A stretch of DNA of 64,000 bases from Ischnura elegans (Eukaryota > Arthropoda > Insecta > Odonata > Coenagrionidae), in the NCBI RefSeq assembly GCF_921293095.1, contig NC_060248.1, forward strand, positions 132,568,972 through 132,632,971, in the 5' to 3' direction. Shown here piece after piece: positions 44,790-58,331 of the stretch. The notes under the pieces are model-generated. The model ran no database searches, was not told where the DNA came from, and saw only the letters and a list, made by a program, of their open reading frames with translations. Both the position numbers and the translations under genes were made by a program. Positions within the stretch are counted from its first letter, which is position 1, and every line of letters begins with the position of its first letter.

Positions 44790-47649
44790 AGAGCGCGGGA
44801 TTTTTAACCTGCTTCGGTTTTCCATTAAGATCAATACACACTCAAAAGTACTATAGATGAAGATGATCAGTAGTATTCCGCGAAGATTCAAACGCCGGAA
44901 TCGCCTGTCACTGTAGTTCAATATTGAGTAACTTTTTTTCCTGATTCGAGTGCGAGAACAGCAAATACCAATGGGTCGGTAAACATCATCAGTGATTGCG
45001 AGCTTCAGCGACTAAATGTCAGGGTTAGTGTTTATAGAAAAATGGCGCAATTAAAAGGGAATAATTGTCGTTTTTTCAATCGATTTTGAATTGGTGTGAA
45101 ATTTCTTAAGTTCACAGTGTTGTAGATATTTTTAAAATAGCTTTTCTTCCGAGTGTCGTCAAATCAAATTACGACTCGTGGAAGAGGGCATTCCAGGAAA
45201 AAAAATTACTCTGATAGATATTATGAATATCATCTCCTGACGAGAGCCTAAACTCAATTCTGATGCAATGAGTGCGCGGTCATTTTCTGTTCGTTTTCAT
45301 ATCCTTGGTAGTTAGGGTCCAGTACGTGATTTTTTCTTTTAAGAATCACCTCAGAGCCTTGAAGCTAATTGAAGATGTGACTACCAAGTAGGCTGGAGTC
45401 TAATCAGCAAATTTTTAAACAAACCACTTCCTCTGCTCGTTTTAAGTCTACCAAAGCCACTTCGATTTGTCCACATGATTAGAAACTTGAAACTTGGCAA
45501 TGTCTGTTAAAAAAAGAATGCTAGCAGAAGCTATAAACTTGGACTTATTATACTCATGAATTTTTCATCCTAAATTCCTGCTGAGCGGCCTTGGGCCATT
45601 TCCAAAATCGTGGATTTATGACTTAGCAAGTATTTACTTTACTTTTTCTAATATGTGATCTATGAAAAGGCCTTAACACCTTGATAAGAAGGGAGGCAAA
45701 TGGCTTGAGGTTTAAAAGAGGTGGCTAAATTTCACTGCTTCTCCTAGGGTCTGCTTCCCCCTGCCACCGCTCAGGTGGCGTAGCAGCGGAACGATTTGTC
45801 TCCCCCCGTCCTCAACCCCACTGGGGGGGGCGCTGTCTCCTCTCAGAGAGACTCCTCATCCCTGTTAATCACCTGCCCCCACCCCCTGCCCCACCCCTCC
45901 CCTTGCCCCCGCTTTAATGAGGTGTCGTCGCGCGTAAATCACGGCACGTGCGTCGTCGCGAACGAAACGGACTCTCGCGAGAGCTGCTCTTTCTGGCCCA
46001 CGGGGCGGACGCCGGGGGCAACAGGGGGGGTTGGTTACCCCTGGGCACAAGCTACTCATCCCCTTAATGCGAGAGAGGTTAATGAAGAGAGTGCGAATTA
46101 CTCTCCGATCGAGTGGTCGTTGACGATTGCAATGGGGCCCAAGTGGATGGCAGCGATTGATGCGGGAGGCTACGGAAGATAGGGAATGGGGGTTGGAGAG
46201 GGATTGAAATGCATCGAGGAAATAAGAAGAGGCTCCTTTTCTTTTATATACTAGGAATAGTAGGAGTTATAACGAAAAAAAGGAGGAGAAAGGGAACTGT
46301 AGAATAATACACGCCAAAGAAGGACCAAGTTAGTAGGCCAAAGACACAGTAAAGAGTTAGAAATTGTATACTGAAGGGAGAAATTGAATGAAAACTCCCC
46401 CTAGGAAGGTCGTGGATTATCACTTCGGTCAGATTGACAGGGGCACACTGTTGAAGAGAATGAAGAAACTGAAGGAAGTGGCTTCGGAAAAGAAAGGAAA
46501 TGGAGAGGTGCGCTACAATAATCTCAGAATTATAGTGCGACGGATGACCTAATGGAAAGTAGTGGCTAACTGCTCATAAAGTTGATATATTTAATAGTAT
46601 TTGACTCAAGTAACTTTGTAACTTTTAACAAATTTTTATAATCGATTAAATTCTAAAAATGTACCATATATATTAAAAATAGATGGCCAAGGTGTGACTA
46701 GTGGAATGAGGTGTCATCTCTTTTACACGGGTCCTTTTAATCTCGCGTGTGGGGAGGGAGTCGCGTGGAGAGCGCCCTTAGTCTTTGGCTCAGATGTGTT
46801 GAGACACCGCGGATGCCGCGTGTCTCGATGGAATTAATAGGGGATCTGTGGTTGCCAAATGGAACGCGGGGCACATAAGCAACCGCTCTCCCTCTCTCTC
46901 TCTTGATGAAGGGGGACCCTCCCCCCCCCCACTACTACTCGAGGGGGCGCAAGGGGAGGGGGTTGGTCGCTGTCTGTCTGCCTTTCATCGCACGAAAGGG
47001 TCGGACAGATCGTCTGTGTTCCTATATCTCTCATGTCTTCGCCGTGTCCCTGCCTCTGAAGAGAGCTTGTTTGTGTTGTCCCGGGCAACGGGATCTGTTT
47101 TCCCCGCGTGTCCCACGCTCGCTTGACTCGCTAACCGAGACCAACCCCTCTCACCCCTCACCCCTTTACTCCTTAATTCACCTCCTCCTCTGATGGCTAG
47201 TTGAGTGGAACGACTCTTGGCCCGAGAGAGACGGATGATGTGTGCGTCTTCGGAATAGAGCATCCCTCCCATTGCCCACTCAACACGAATGGAATCCACT
47301 CAAGCGGTATCCATCGCTTAAAGAAAATGCTAATCTTGGGGAAATTTGCAACATTTTTTCATGTCTACTCTGGACATGAGAAAAGTAACTCAGCTGGGAC
47401 AGTATCTGAAATTATGTAGGTACGGAATTCTAGAAAAGATATCTTACCTCTCCTTCGAATTATTAGATGAAATCATCCAGGTTAGCAAGGATGAATGGGA
47501 ATGACAATTTGAGAGCATCGTGTTTGTAATTTGAAGGGAAAGGTAGCAAAGTGTGCGATATGGTGCGGATCATGTCATGCCACATGTATTCGTACCCTGA
47601 GGATGGAGAATGAGAAAAAGCAGCAGGCATTAAAGAATTATAGTGCAGT

Positions 47650-47880
47650 ATTTTGGGGAGCCGACGGACAGACAAGAGAGGGCGGAGAGAAACCCGGCGT
47701 CGGCATTACTCTGTTCTTAATAAAAGGCGCCAAGGGGTCCACGCCTAAACGTCTCATCCGATGGATGGAGTACTGCACTTGAAGTTTCCTCCACGAAGCA
47801 TCCATGTGGGGACCTGAAAAATTCTCTGCCACCGCCGGGATTTGAACCCGGACCCACGGACACACCGACCCGTGAAGTGA
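47650..47880 (-). mobile_element. SINE-like repeat, copy 2, with tRNA-like head
   Basis: The body matches copies at 36365 and 52530 (GAGAGAAACCCGGCGTCGGC, AAAAGGCGCCAAGGGG, CATCCGATGGATGGA). On the - strand, GGTTCAAATCC (47838-47848) is a canonical RNA polymerase III B box inside a T-arm-like CCGGGTTCAAATCCCGG. No clear A box was found, so the 5' head is incomplete or diverged. Confidence 0.75.
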
Positions 47881-47924
47881 TAATGGAGGAGAGTGGAGTA
47901 GTCTCTGCTGTTTTCCCGGAAAAT

Positions 47925-48096
47925 AGTCTCGGAAGGCTACTGGCGTTCCCCACCGGGCGATTATTCGCATTGTTGCCAACGTTTCGGATGCCTAGTTGGT
48001 TCTCATCTTCAGGGCTCGGAACGGACTATGTTTCTGAAGCGTTGGCAGCAATACCAGTAATCACCCGGCGGAAAATCCTGGTAGCCTTCCGAGACT
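47925..48096. repeat. Inverted-repeat element with hammerhead-like core
   Basis: The outer arms AGTCTCGGAAGGCTA (47925-47939) and TAGCCTTCCGAGACT (48082-48096) are perfect. Inner segments (CACCGGGCGATTA / TAATCACCCGGCG, TTGCCAACG / CGTTGGCAGCAA) also pair. On the - strand the loop side reads CCTGAAGATGAGAACC, GGCATCCGAAACGTTGGC. That is a CUGAAGA box, a GATG...CATC stem and a CGAAAC box, as at 35823. It is adjacent to a SINE-like copy. Confidence 0.7.
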
Positions 48097-50344
48097 AGGA
48101 AACTTTAAGATGGGCAAAGAAGGAAAGGCATTGATCACTCCCGAACGTGGATTTAAGGTGAAAATAGGAAAAGTAATTTTTATCGATGAAATTATTACAT
48201 TAATTACAAGCAGGCCACCCGGGTTTGCTCGGTAGGACGGTACCCAGAAGTAGGACTCTCGGAACTTGGATTTCATGATTATATAGGATATTTTCTTTAT
48301 GAACGTGTCAAGAGAATGTCCCGGCAGAATGTCCAATCGCAGAAGTTGTATGACGTGACGTAACAAACGGTAATGAGGAAAGGATGTAAAAGACGCAACC
48401 GAAAGTAGCACAACGCCATTTTGGAGCATAAGATGCACACATGTACTAACTTTGGCCGCAATCCTTGCAGTCTTATGGAAATGCTTAGCCAACATCCTTC
48501 TTTTTTATTCATATATTTTGCCAAATTTTTTATTGAGCCACGACACTCTCTTGAGCTCCTCGGGGGCGAATTTGAGCCACTCACCAACTGTGTGTGGGCC
48601 CATGGCGCACGTCGTCTCCATTGCAAGACTCAGTTTTGGCGTTTCCAGACACTCTGCTCTACGAGCAAAAGAAAGACTGACAAGCATACTCACCCAATTT
48701 CACTAAACGAGAAACACACCAAACCTGTAATTCAAAGGGAGGCTCGGAATTTTCCAGAATTTCGTACATTAATTTCATACACCTACTCGCGTGGCAGAGT
48801 TATTTTTTTCAAGAACGTGGTGTAAAAGAAAGAAAATTGTACACCTCACTAAGAGTATTATTCCTTGAAAGTGATGGATACTATTTGCCCACCAACCCAA
48901 GAGGTGGCGCTTCTAAATTTCAATAGTTCAAAAGTACAACCGAAGAGTCACTAAGAAGTGCTCGACGTGGTACACGAGGATGGTGTCTAAATCGCTATCT
49001 CCTCTCCTCCTCCGCTGATGGTAGGTTGAGCAGAGCGCCTCTCGGTCCTAGACTACGTGTGAGAATACGTGTTCACTTGGAGCATGGGGCGCGCGCCCGT
49101 GCGGCCGAAATAGCGCACCACGGATTCACCCCGTTAACGATTCCCTCTCTCGTGGAATCCAGCTAATTAGTATCCATCAATTCACTAAGGAAGGAAATAT
49201 GATCCGTTGGGAGATCCGTGCAATATGTTTTAAGTCCTACTTTGAATGTGGGAAAATAACTTTTCCTGAAATTTATGGGTAGGTATATTTTCGCAAAAAT
49301 GCCTAGAAATTAATGGTTAAAGTTATCCGAGTTGTCAAAGAAGGCATTTATAAAAAGAGGAAATTTAATGAGGCAATCTTCGTTTAATTTATTTCTTAAA
49401 TTCACTAGCCTAAAATTATCACACCCTAGACTTATTCTCCTCCGTCATTGTTTCCAAATACTCGTAACAACACCACGGGAGGGTACGCAATTTACCGGTA
49501 TTCGGGCCCTAATTCTCTCATTTGTGCCAGATCTGCGTAATTTTAGTTTATTTGGTTGTGGCTAGGTTTTTTTAATATCGAGGATAGCCAAGGCAAAAGT
49601 TATTTGCGGCTTATGGTGGAAAAAAGGAATGATATACTGTTGAGTATCCCTAACTTAATGAAAGAGAAGTATGATTCGTTGGGGGTTGCAGGGAGCTGCA
49701 GGTTTTAAATTCTACTCTGATTAAGGGAAAAATAATTTTATTAGTTTATTATCCAAATTAGATTCTATCCTCCCTTAAAAGTTATGGATGAAATCAATCG
49801 TGTTGGCACTTATGAATAAGATAGAGTTGATGAGAGGATCGTGATGTTATTTTAGAGGAATACCTAAATTTTGGATAAAATGTCAATTTGCAGCTCAGTG
49901 CACACTTTCCTTTTGTTATTAAATTTCTTTTCCTTTATAGTTGTATTTTGCTTGAAGCCGGTGCACTGTTGTAAGAGGCAGGGTTGCTATCATACCCTAT
50001 CGTCCCCTATTCCCTATCCATCTCTCGATTGCTTCCCTCTGAGCTCTCGCGGTGCACAATGCCTTCGCCTGACCCGTCCGTCTGTCTCGCCTCTTGTGTG
50101 TCTCCGTTGGGACGAGAGGTGAAAGGCTGGAAAAGACACCCCACACAGACAGAATGAGAGAGAAAGAGATCCCCGTGTCGCATTAATCAAGGACAAGAAG
50201 AGGAAAACCAATCACAAGCGAGTTTGAAATTGTCGTAGATATATAAAGTAAAAAAACAAAGGAGAGAGTGTAAGTTCAAGGGAGGAGAGATGCCGTCCAA
50301 ATGCCGCTGCGGGCTTGAAAAAGTTGGGAGAGGGAATGAGGGCC

Positions 50345-50368
50345 CTCTCTCTCTCTCTCTCTCTCTCT
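50345..50368 (+). repeat. (CT)n microsatellite
   Basis: An uninterrupted CT tract of about 24 bases inside a pyrimidine-rich block. Confidence 0.9.
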
Positions 50369-50708
50369 TGCGAGCGCGTCAATCTCCAGTTTCTTCATTT
50401 GCTTCCCCCCTTCCCTTTTAATTTCGTCTTCTCCCTTCTGGCCCATCTACCACCGTCACGCCTCCACCACCACCCCTCCCCGCTCTGGAATTTCTCATCA
50501 TTTCCCCGCCCCACTTCCTGCTCCCCACACACGGCGCCTCCTCTCTTCCTCCTCCTTGCTTCTTTTTTTTATCTCATCATCTCGTGTGTCCGTCCGCCCC
50601 GGTGACATTTCACTTTGTTTCCGCTCCACCTGAGAGACATGTTGATGCTGCCAGCGCCATCTCTCTCCACCCCACAACATCTTCTCCCCCCCCCCATCAT
50701 GAATACTA

Positions 50709-51284
50709 CAGTAATACTCGCGTATAACGAATTTCAGGGGACCATCGTTAGTTTTCGTTATGAACGGGATTTCGTTTTATCCATTATAAAGGGTTTTGGC
50801 CTATAAATCAGAAGGTTGCTGACTAATATTCCATAAATCGTCTTTATCTAAGCAACAGATTATTAAAAATTAACCATCGTCCCGCCCTTCCTATCAAATG
50901 GCTGTAAAGAGAAGGATTTTAAGATCAACAGTGTATCTTATAATACAACTTTAATACACTTATAATGCTATATCTTAGAATTCTACTTAGATCTTTAAGA
51001 TCACAACAACTAAGTATGTGGTGATGGACACACATGAGAGCAACTGATGAGAGGTAAGGAACGGTTAAGTGGCCAAGATGGCCGTAATTTCTGTATTAAA
51101 AGGAGAATATTTCCCCAAGGGACCAAAGAATAGTTCGTAATAGCGAGGATTTCGTATCATCCGAACTCGTTACATGCGTGGAGATTAACAATGGCGAGCA
51201 CAGGAATGCACCAGGGACCGGAAAATCATCTCGTTATTGGCGCGATTTCGTTATATGCGTGATCGTTATAAGCGAGTTTTATTG
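50709..51284. mobile_element. Tc1/mariner (pogo/Tigger)-type MITE, 576 bp
   Basis: The left end CAGTAATACTCGCGTATAAC matches the complement of the right end, CAATAAAACTCGCTTATAAC. TA flanks both sides (50707-50708 and 51285-51286). The CAG start with CTCG-TATAACGA is typical of pogo/Tigger-type elements that read as 'ACTCGCTATAACGA'. Sub-terminal repeats of CGTTATA and CGTTAT continue inward on both sides. No transposase remains. Superfamily is from terminus and TA duplication. Confidence 0.8.
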
Positions 51285-52529
51285 TATCTCAAGTGTGTTC
51301 TTGGAGCTACGATTCATACTGCTGCACAAAGCTGTTACAGGTCAGGGAATTATTGAAATGTGAAAGGTATTTGAAATTCGCTTGGGAATTTCGTCAAATG
51401 GCGTAAGGGGAAAAATTTATGTCATGGGGCGCGAATCAAAGGATCGGAAATGCTATTGCGATTGAGCGTAATGGCTTTGAGACGGAAAGATGCGGAAAGT
51501 TTACCTTTGAAAATATCCACCTTGATTCAATATGAAACCATTATACTGGTTGTTTTAGGAAAATTTAGGCCCTGATGGCATCGCATGAGCGTTGTTTATT
51601 CCTTATCGACAGTTTATACTTGACTCTTACCTTATTTCCAATAGAACTGTATGAGAAAATTCTACTACTCCACGCCCATATTCCTCTCACAGAAAGTTTG
51701 ACCCGAAAAATAGCCACTAAAAATAGCAGACTACCGAAATAGTCAGAGCAACAATGGGTGCATATTTCACCGGCGAAGTTGAATAATATATAGAGTTGGT
51801 CCTTTTTTCCCGAGGCAAGAAAAAAATTCTATGCAATCAGAGGAAGGAGAGTAGAAAAATTCAGGTGCTAACGAAGATACAATTTGTAAGGAACGGTTTA
51901 GCGAGACGTCAGGAAATTTGCTTGCAGGTATTCTGTAAACAGTATTCTCATACTCTCGCCTCCCGCGGGTGACACGGATCGGAGTGGAAAAACTGATTCT
52001 AAACGCCTCTGTTGTTGGACATTCAGCCGATATTGAGAAAAGAATGCTAATATGACATTATCTCAACGATGCAGTGTGGTTTAGTCTAGGGCGAGTTCTG
52101 CCCTTACCTATGCCAAAAATAATAAGTGACTGTAACTGAACACAGTCAATTCTTTATTTGATTTGTCCGTCTCCGATTTATCGATGACATCCGCGTGGAT
52201 TTTGCGATTGCGTGGTTTGCAGTTGTCTTGGATAGGATATCGGCTTGTCATGGTGGAACTAATCTGCGCCTTTCGCTCTTATCCTTAACTTTAGGTGAAT
52301 ATTTTTTCTCGCAAGTTTTCGCTGTGCGATTAATTTTTGTTCTAGTACACAAAGGCTTTTTTGACAAGGAGCTACGTGACCATTTGGCATCATAAAATCA
52401 ACTCATAATCCGAAAGCATACTTCATATAAATAATTTCATGATCTTACTGCATTGCTTTACATGTTTGCTTAGATAATGACTACTGTTGACTCGCCAGCA
52501 TCTCACATTTAGATATTTGCTGGTGTTTA

Positions 52530-52815
52530 TTTGGAGCCGGCAACGGACAGCTGAACTCATTTGTTCACTAAGGAAGAAAAGTGATGAAATATGAGTGGAT
52601 AGTCATGCCGGGTTGATGCTGAGCAGCTCTTAACCAAAGGCGCCTAGGGGACCATCGAATAACGTCCCATCCGACGGACGGATTGCTGTACTAGGATTGC
52701 CGTGCGCAAAGCACTCTACTGGGAATTGTAAAATCTCTGATGAATCTCTTCCACCGTCAGTACTTGCACCCGGGACCGTTGTGTTCCAATCCAGACTAAC
52801 ACACTGTACGCCCGA
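52530..52815 (-). mobile_element. SINE-like repeat, copy 3
   Basis: GGAGCCGGCAACGGACAGCT, CAGCTCTTAACCAAAGGCGC, GGGGACCATCGAATAACGTC and CATCCGACGGACGGA match copies 1 and 2. The head region (CCACCGTCAGTACTTGCACC, CGGGACC) is where copy 2 has its B box, but here the box is lost. Confidence 0.7.
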
Positions 52816-55800
52816 TCCCTTTAGATGTCAGAGGATTGAAATTATCGCGGGTGAAGTGCATATGGTACAGAGTTGCTTTTGGATTTTTCCCGTCAATGAT
52901 TAAAAATAAACAACAAATCCTCAGCTGTGCCGGAGAAAAAGTCAGGGCCAGTGTCTTAGTTAGATCTGAAGAAGTCTCTTGTGTTAGGAAGAATAGTTTC
53001 CCATTTTTAATTACTGTCGCGGAGAAAGCCAAACGTAACTCTTTTAAGTACCCTTGACATATGTGAAATATTTTTATCAGGAGATGTTTTGCTAGTATCA
53101 GAGCTTCCGGCATTCCTTTGCGACTCCTCAAGGAAGTTTGTGTGTGTGGTGCCTACTTATCAGCATTTTAGGTTCCGGGAATAATATTGCAGGAGCAAAA
53201 ACTAGAACTAACGCCCGCGTATTGCAACTGCCTCCCACCCAGACTCCCTCTCTCCTTTCTCTCCACCCCTCCCTCCCTCCACCCTCTTCGCTCGCCCACT
53301 TCTCCCCGGAGGCATTTCCATTTGCGTTCCTCTGGAGATGAGAGGGGCGGGGGAGGAGGAGGGGAGGGAGAGGCTCCCAACCCCACCCCCTCCCATCTTC
53401 TCCCTCGATTCCCTTTAAAAGCCGATAGCACAAGATGCGGGCCCTCACGGCACTGTCCTCTATCACTTACGGCTCACAATATGCTCGCCACCATCTATGA
53501 CGACTAAAATAGCACAGTGGTTTTCAGAAAATATTTATACATTCCATTCCATCATTGCACTTTTTACCTTAACAACACTTACTTGAGGGTGATATTAGGC
53601 AAATAGCTTTCAACATGGAGCTTCCATCTTCTGATCATAAAAAACCATATATTTTTTATACAAAGCCGGACAAAGTTTAAAAAAATACAAGGATGAATTT
53701 CGGACGATATTGAAAAAAGCGAAGAAATGAAATTATTTCCGGTGTTTCTCCTCAAAACCCAATCGTTGCCTAAATATAGCAATTCACAATCGAGTATCTA
53801 GACTTGCAAGGACTGGACAAGGCCCCATGATCACACAGCCTGTATTTTATGTCTGAAATACCGTGTGTTTATGCTCGTTTTCGTTAACATCTCCGTCTCG
53901 AAAATATTCGATGAATCAAATGTATACGTCCGCGTCTCTCGGCATCGTTCTTGGTGCCAATTCCATCCCACTGATCATCTTCGCATTTGATGATAAAATG
54001 TCAGTTGGAGAAGTAAAGTGCACATGTATTTATACCCAATAGCGGGAAGAAGTATATTTTATTAAAAAGTAACTGGGTAACAATACGCGCATTTATCGGA
54101 AAATGCTGTATTTCCAATGCAGCATATGCCGAAAGGAACTTACCAGATAGGTAAAAGAAGGTACAAAAATCTTCGGACAAACATTAGCGTATTGCTTGCA
54201 GTGTTACTATCTAACTGGCGAATAACTTGTTGGTCTATCGATTGCGTTATTTCGTCCTTTTATAGATTTTTTGGAAAAAGTGATATTTGTACTCATCTTC
54301 TTACTTTAATCTCCTTCTTCTGTTCAAGTGAGCACCCAAAACAAGTTGCTATTCTTTTTACTCTTTCATGATTAATAGTTTTTGATTCAATTCTTTCCTT
54401 CTGTGATAATCTTGTAAAAATATTCGTTCTTGAATATGTTTGTAAAAGCAGATTTAGAAATCTATAATTCTTCCTCTCTTATCATCGGGATTTTTTTGTT
54501 TCGATTCTGTGGTGTTTTAATAATTAAAATAAAATTATTTTGTAACCTTCTCTGTTGTTGTATCAGTTCGGAAAGCGTAGCCAGACACATTTATTTCTCG
54601 TCGTATCGGCGTCTCTCCCTTCTCGTTGCTTTCGTGACATGTATCACACACAACTGCCTTCGCTCTTCTCGGAGTATGTTGGGGTTGATCGCCGAGTCTC
54701 ACACACTCCATCCATCCCCTTCTGGGCATCCGTCTTCCGCCCCCTCCATCTCCTCCCCTCCCCACATATCCAATTCCACGGAGGGCTGACAACGCCCCCC
54801 CATTCTCTCACAGACAGACACACACGCGCACCCTCCTTCGTCTTCCCGGCACCCACACACATCGTGAGCGCGCGCTCCTCCGCCTCCCTCCCCCTCCACC
54901 CGTCCACGGCGCCATCTTGTGTGCTGCATCCTTTGTGCTTCCTCCTATGCGACCTCTCCGTAAGAAGTGGTGCATTGGCTGAGGTGGTGCGCTCCCTACC
55001 CCCCAAAGAAAGTAACTACTACCGCATTGCTCGACAAATGAAATTCTTTGTCGGTAAATCGCAGAATTCTTCCCCATAATTTTCTTTCGAGTCTACTTAC
55101 TTTTATTTACGTTCCATCATACAGCGTGGCTCTTTCAGTAGTCAAACTACCACTGTTTGAAGAAAATGATTGAAATCGTCGAGGATAAAGTGGTAAAATG
55201 CACATAAAGTGAAAAAAACATGAAATTTTGAAATTATATATATTTTATGAAATGAAAAATTAGAAAGAGAAATAAACAAAAAAATAAAAAAATATAAATG
55301 GAAAAAACGAAGAAAAGAAATAAAAATGCAGCATGTAGCAAGAGAACATCCGATTTTTTTGCCTTTTCGCAAAAGGAACGCAAAAAAACTGGTGCCAACT
55401 GGTAGAGGAATCTTCATCCCTGCTCCAATACTCGTTTTTTGTATCTTTCCTGACTTTATCTGTACTTGCCTATAATTGAAGATTTCATCTTGAGATTTAA
55501 CTAGGGTACATGGAGTGGAATCTGTCAGTAGTATTTCCCTACATATTACTATTTAAGCGAATTCTTTTGCTTATTTTTTCGGCAAAATATCTCCCTTAAC
55601 TTATCGTTTCTGTCAGACCTAAAAATATAATACATTTTAAGATCGTTCTAAAACATGTTTTCCGTGCGCGAGAATGCGAACAAAGCCGCTTGTCGCAAAG
55701 AGGGTGCAGGGAGAGCCCATATTAACAGGATGACCAAACATGAGGAAAATATCTTTCGGGGGTTAATCTTAAGTGACACTTTGATTTGAGTTCCTAGCTA

Positions 55801-58158
55801 TTATTCGATGCCAACGAGAGATGCCAATGATGAATGAAATATTTAGAATTCCTATTACGGTGTGTCACTATTCATTTACGGAGGGAATCACCTCTTTACG
55901 GGAGAGGGCCCCCCTTGACATTTTAACGTCCTTTGAATAAATAGTGATCATACTATCGAGTGCTCGCAGCCGCGTGTCAAACTTTAAAGAGGGTGTTGTT
56001 GAGCATCAGCAGCACTATTGATTTCTCACCCCCCTTCACCTACCCCCTCCCCCAAACCCCCCCTGCTCATCGAGGGACATGACATGAGTAAATGGGAGTC
56101 ACCGCAATTATTGCGTGCACCGCACACACCTCCCCCCACCCTCTCCCACTCCTCTCTAGGGCCACTTGCACTTGAGTGCGTGACTGTTTAGGTGTCTCGT
56201 TTAAGTGTCTCTCTGCCTCAGAGATGCAAACCAATTCATAAAATTCATCCAAATTTCGATTGTCATCTGTTTGCTATTAGTCTCCCTGCCTCTTTCTGCG
56301 TATATCCTATCGCGGATGCTGTAAAATTTTCTTATGCAACGCTATTTGGGTTGCTAATATTTGGTTGGTATAATTTTCATTAATAATATATTAATTTTCA
56401 TAGCTATCAGCTATATGCTAATGATGGCTGATGTTGCGTTTTATATGTTTTTATCCAATATGTTAGCGTGTCATTATATGACTAATTTTGATTGAATGAT
56501 TTTTAATTGCCATTTTTCTGGTTATTATTTTTTTCTCTGAAATGCAATATTACATTTATGCATTAATTTTTAAGAGCGTAACTTAAATAAAGCCGTTTTA
56601 AAACATGTGTGATAATTTATCAAACTCTGTCGTAGGAATATTAAAACTATACTATACTATACTTATACTAATATGTACTACAGGTAGCGAAGGAGCTTAT
56701 TATTTTTTTCTGGTCAAAGTTGTCTACAATTCCGTCTTAAATAATACGAATGCATAGATATTTAAAACAGTGTTGAATTGGTGCACAAAACGAGGCGTTC
56801 GACAAGATAGAAAAGTTGGACGTTATTGCATTCTCCCTTAAGAGTGTCATTGGTGTGTGCTCATTTGTCCTCGCATGAACCGTAGTCTAAATGGAAGTAA
56901 GGGAGGCAGTGTTGTCCCCCTTGTGATCACATCTCCCAGGTTACTGTTCCTCGCAGTAAAGACAAATACCCAACCGCCAAAGGTTAGCAACCCGTTTTAC
57001 TAATACGCGTGCTTTAGGTACTTTTTCCAATTCACATATTACTTATGTCAACATTTTTCCTGGAAATTTCCAGATTTTGTGAAAAAAGTTATAATCCGTC
57101 TTTTTTTCGGTTACTGTAGGTATACTATAAATTAATATGGAGTGAGTTTTTCTCTGAAAGTGACCAATGATTGATGACAGCGGCAGAGAAGTCTAGCATG
57201 GAAGCGTTCGATATGAGCTGCGATAAAAGAATGATAAATATCGCATGGATAGACTGAGTGGGCAAATGTAAAATTAATAAAAGAGTGGACCAGGCAAAAG
57301 AGAATTCTAACCAAAACTTTAAGATGACGCATCACTTCCACTCAGCCGGTATTTATGGTGTTATGCGTTTTACTATTGCAACACTAACCATCTCTGCTTT
57401 AAATTTTCAGATGACACACTGTAAGCACTTGTGAGCATTTTCCTGTATCTCATATTAAGTGAAAAAAAGTCTAATAGAAGAGAGATAAATAAATATTGCA
57501 TAAAAATTGTGAGTCAAATATAAAATGCTTCGGTGTGAGGCGATCATTGGCCACTTTCCTGCGACACGTAGTCACCAAGTGTTGAAGTCTTCCTAATTTG
57601 CGTGAGTGCTGCATGCGCTAATTATATAGGATGTCACCTAGTGTTTTGCCTCATAAATCGAGGTGTGAGAGTATGTTTTCTCTCATCTTCGTATTTACCA
57701 TCATTACCCCCTCCTAAATATAACATAAGTATAGTCTATCCAACCCCTCTACTCCCCCACCCTCTTCCTCCCCCTTTGCATACGTTTATCCCCCCCCCTC
57801 CCACACCCCCTCTCTCGCGCCGTCCGCCCGCCTTCTGCTTGTCCCAATCACCGCTCGCCATAGTCTCGGCTCCCGGCCAATGGCGTCGAGTCACGTGACA
57901 CCGTGGAGAGGGTGGGGAAGGAAAGGGGTCGTCGCGCAGGGTGGGAGAGGGGGGGGGGGACGAGGGTGGGGAATCGTGGCTGCGACCACGTCCCTTCTTC
58001 TTCTTCGAGAGAGTGTGCGTGCGAATGCAAGTGCGTGTGGGTGCGTGTACACCCTCTGCGCCTCATCGTTATTCTTTTGTTCCTCCCAAGAGCGGGTGGC
58101 CCCGCCCCATCGCTCTACGATTCATCTCAACCATCCCTTATACATATACAAATAATAT

Positions 58159-58331
58159 TTACCACATCTTATTCTCGACTCGATTGATGCTATAAGTATT
58201 TGCTGCCATTGGACTGTTCTTAAAGTTGATTTCCTTCCGTGGAATCAACTTTAAGGAAGTCCTTTGTCACACATGGCTTGGTTCGGGTTTTTTACCATAT
58301 CTTCTTCTCGACTCGATTGATGCAGTATTTG
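58159..58331 (+). repeat. ~43-bp direct repeat flanking a 13-bp hairpin
   Basis: TTACCACATCTTATTCTCGA (58159) and TTACCATATCTTCTTCTCGA (58290) start two copies that continue CTCGATTGATGC and end at GTATTTG. Between them CTTAAAGTTGATT (58219-58231) and AATCAACTTTAAG (58242-58254) form a perfect hairpin. The layout suggests a small insertion flanked by duplicated sequence. Confidence 0.8.

Noticed and set aside
47821..47880. tRNA gene on the - strand
   Set aside because: A T-arm-like B box is present, but acceptor and anticodon stems do not form and the flanks match a dispersed repeat.
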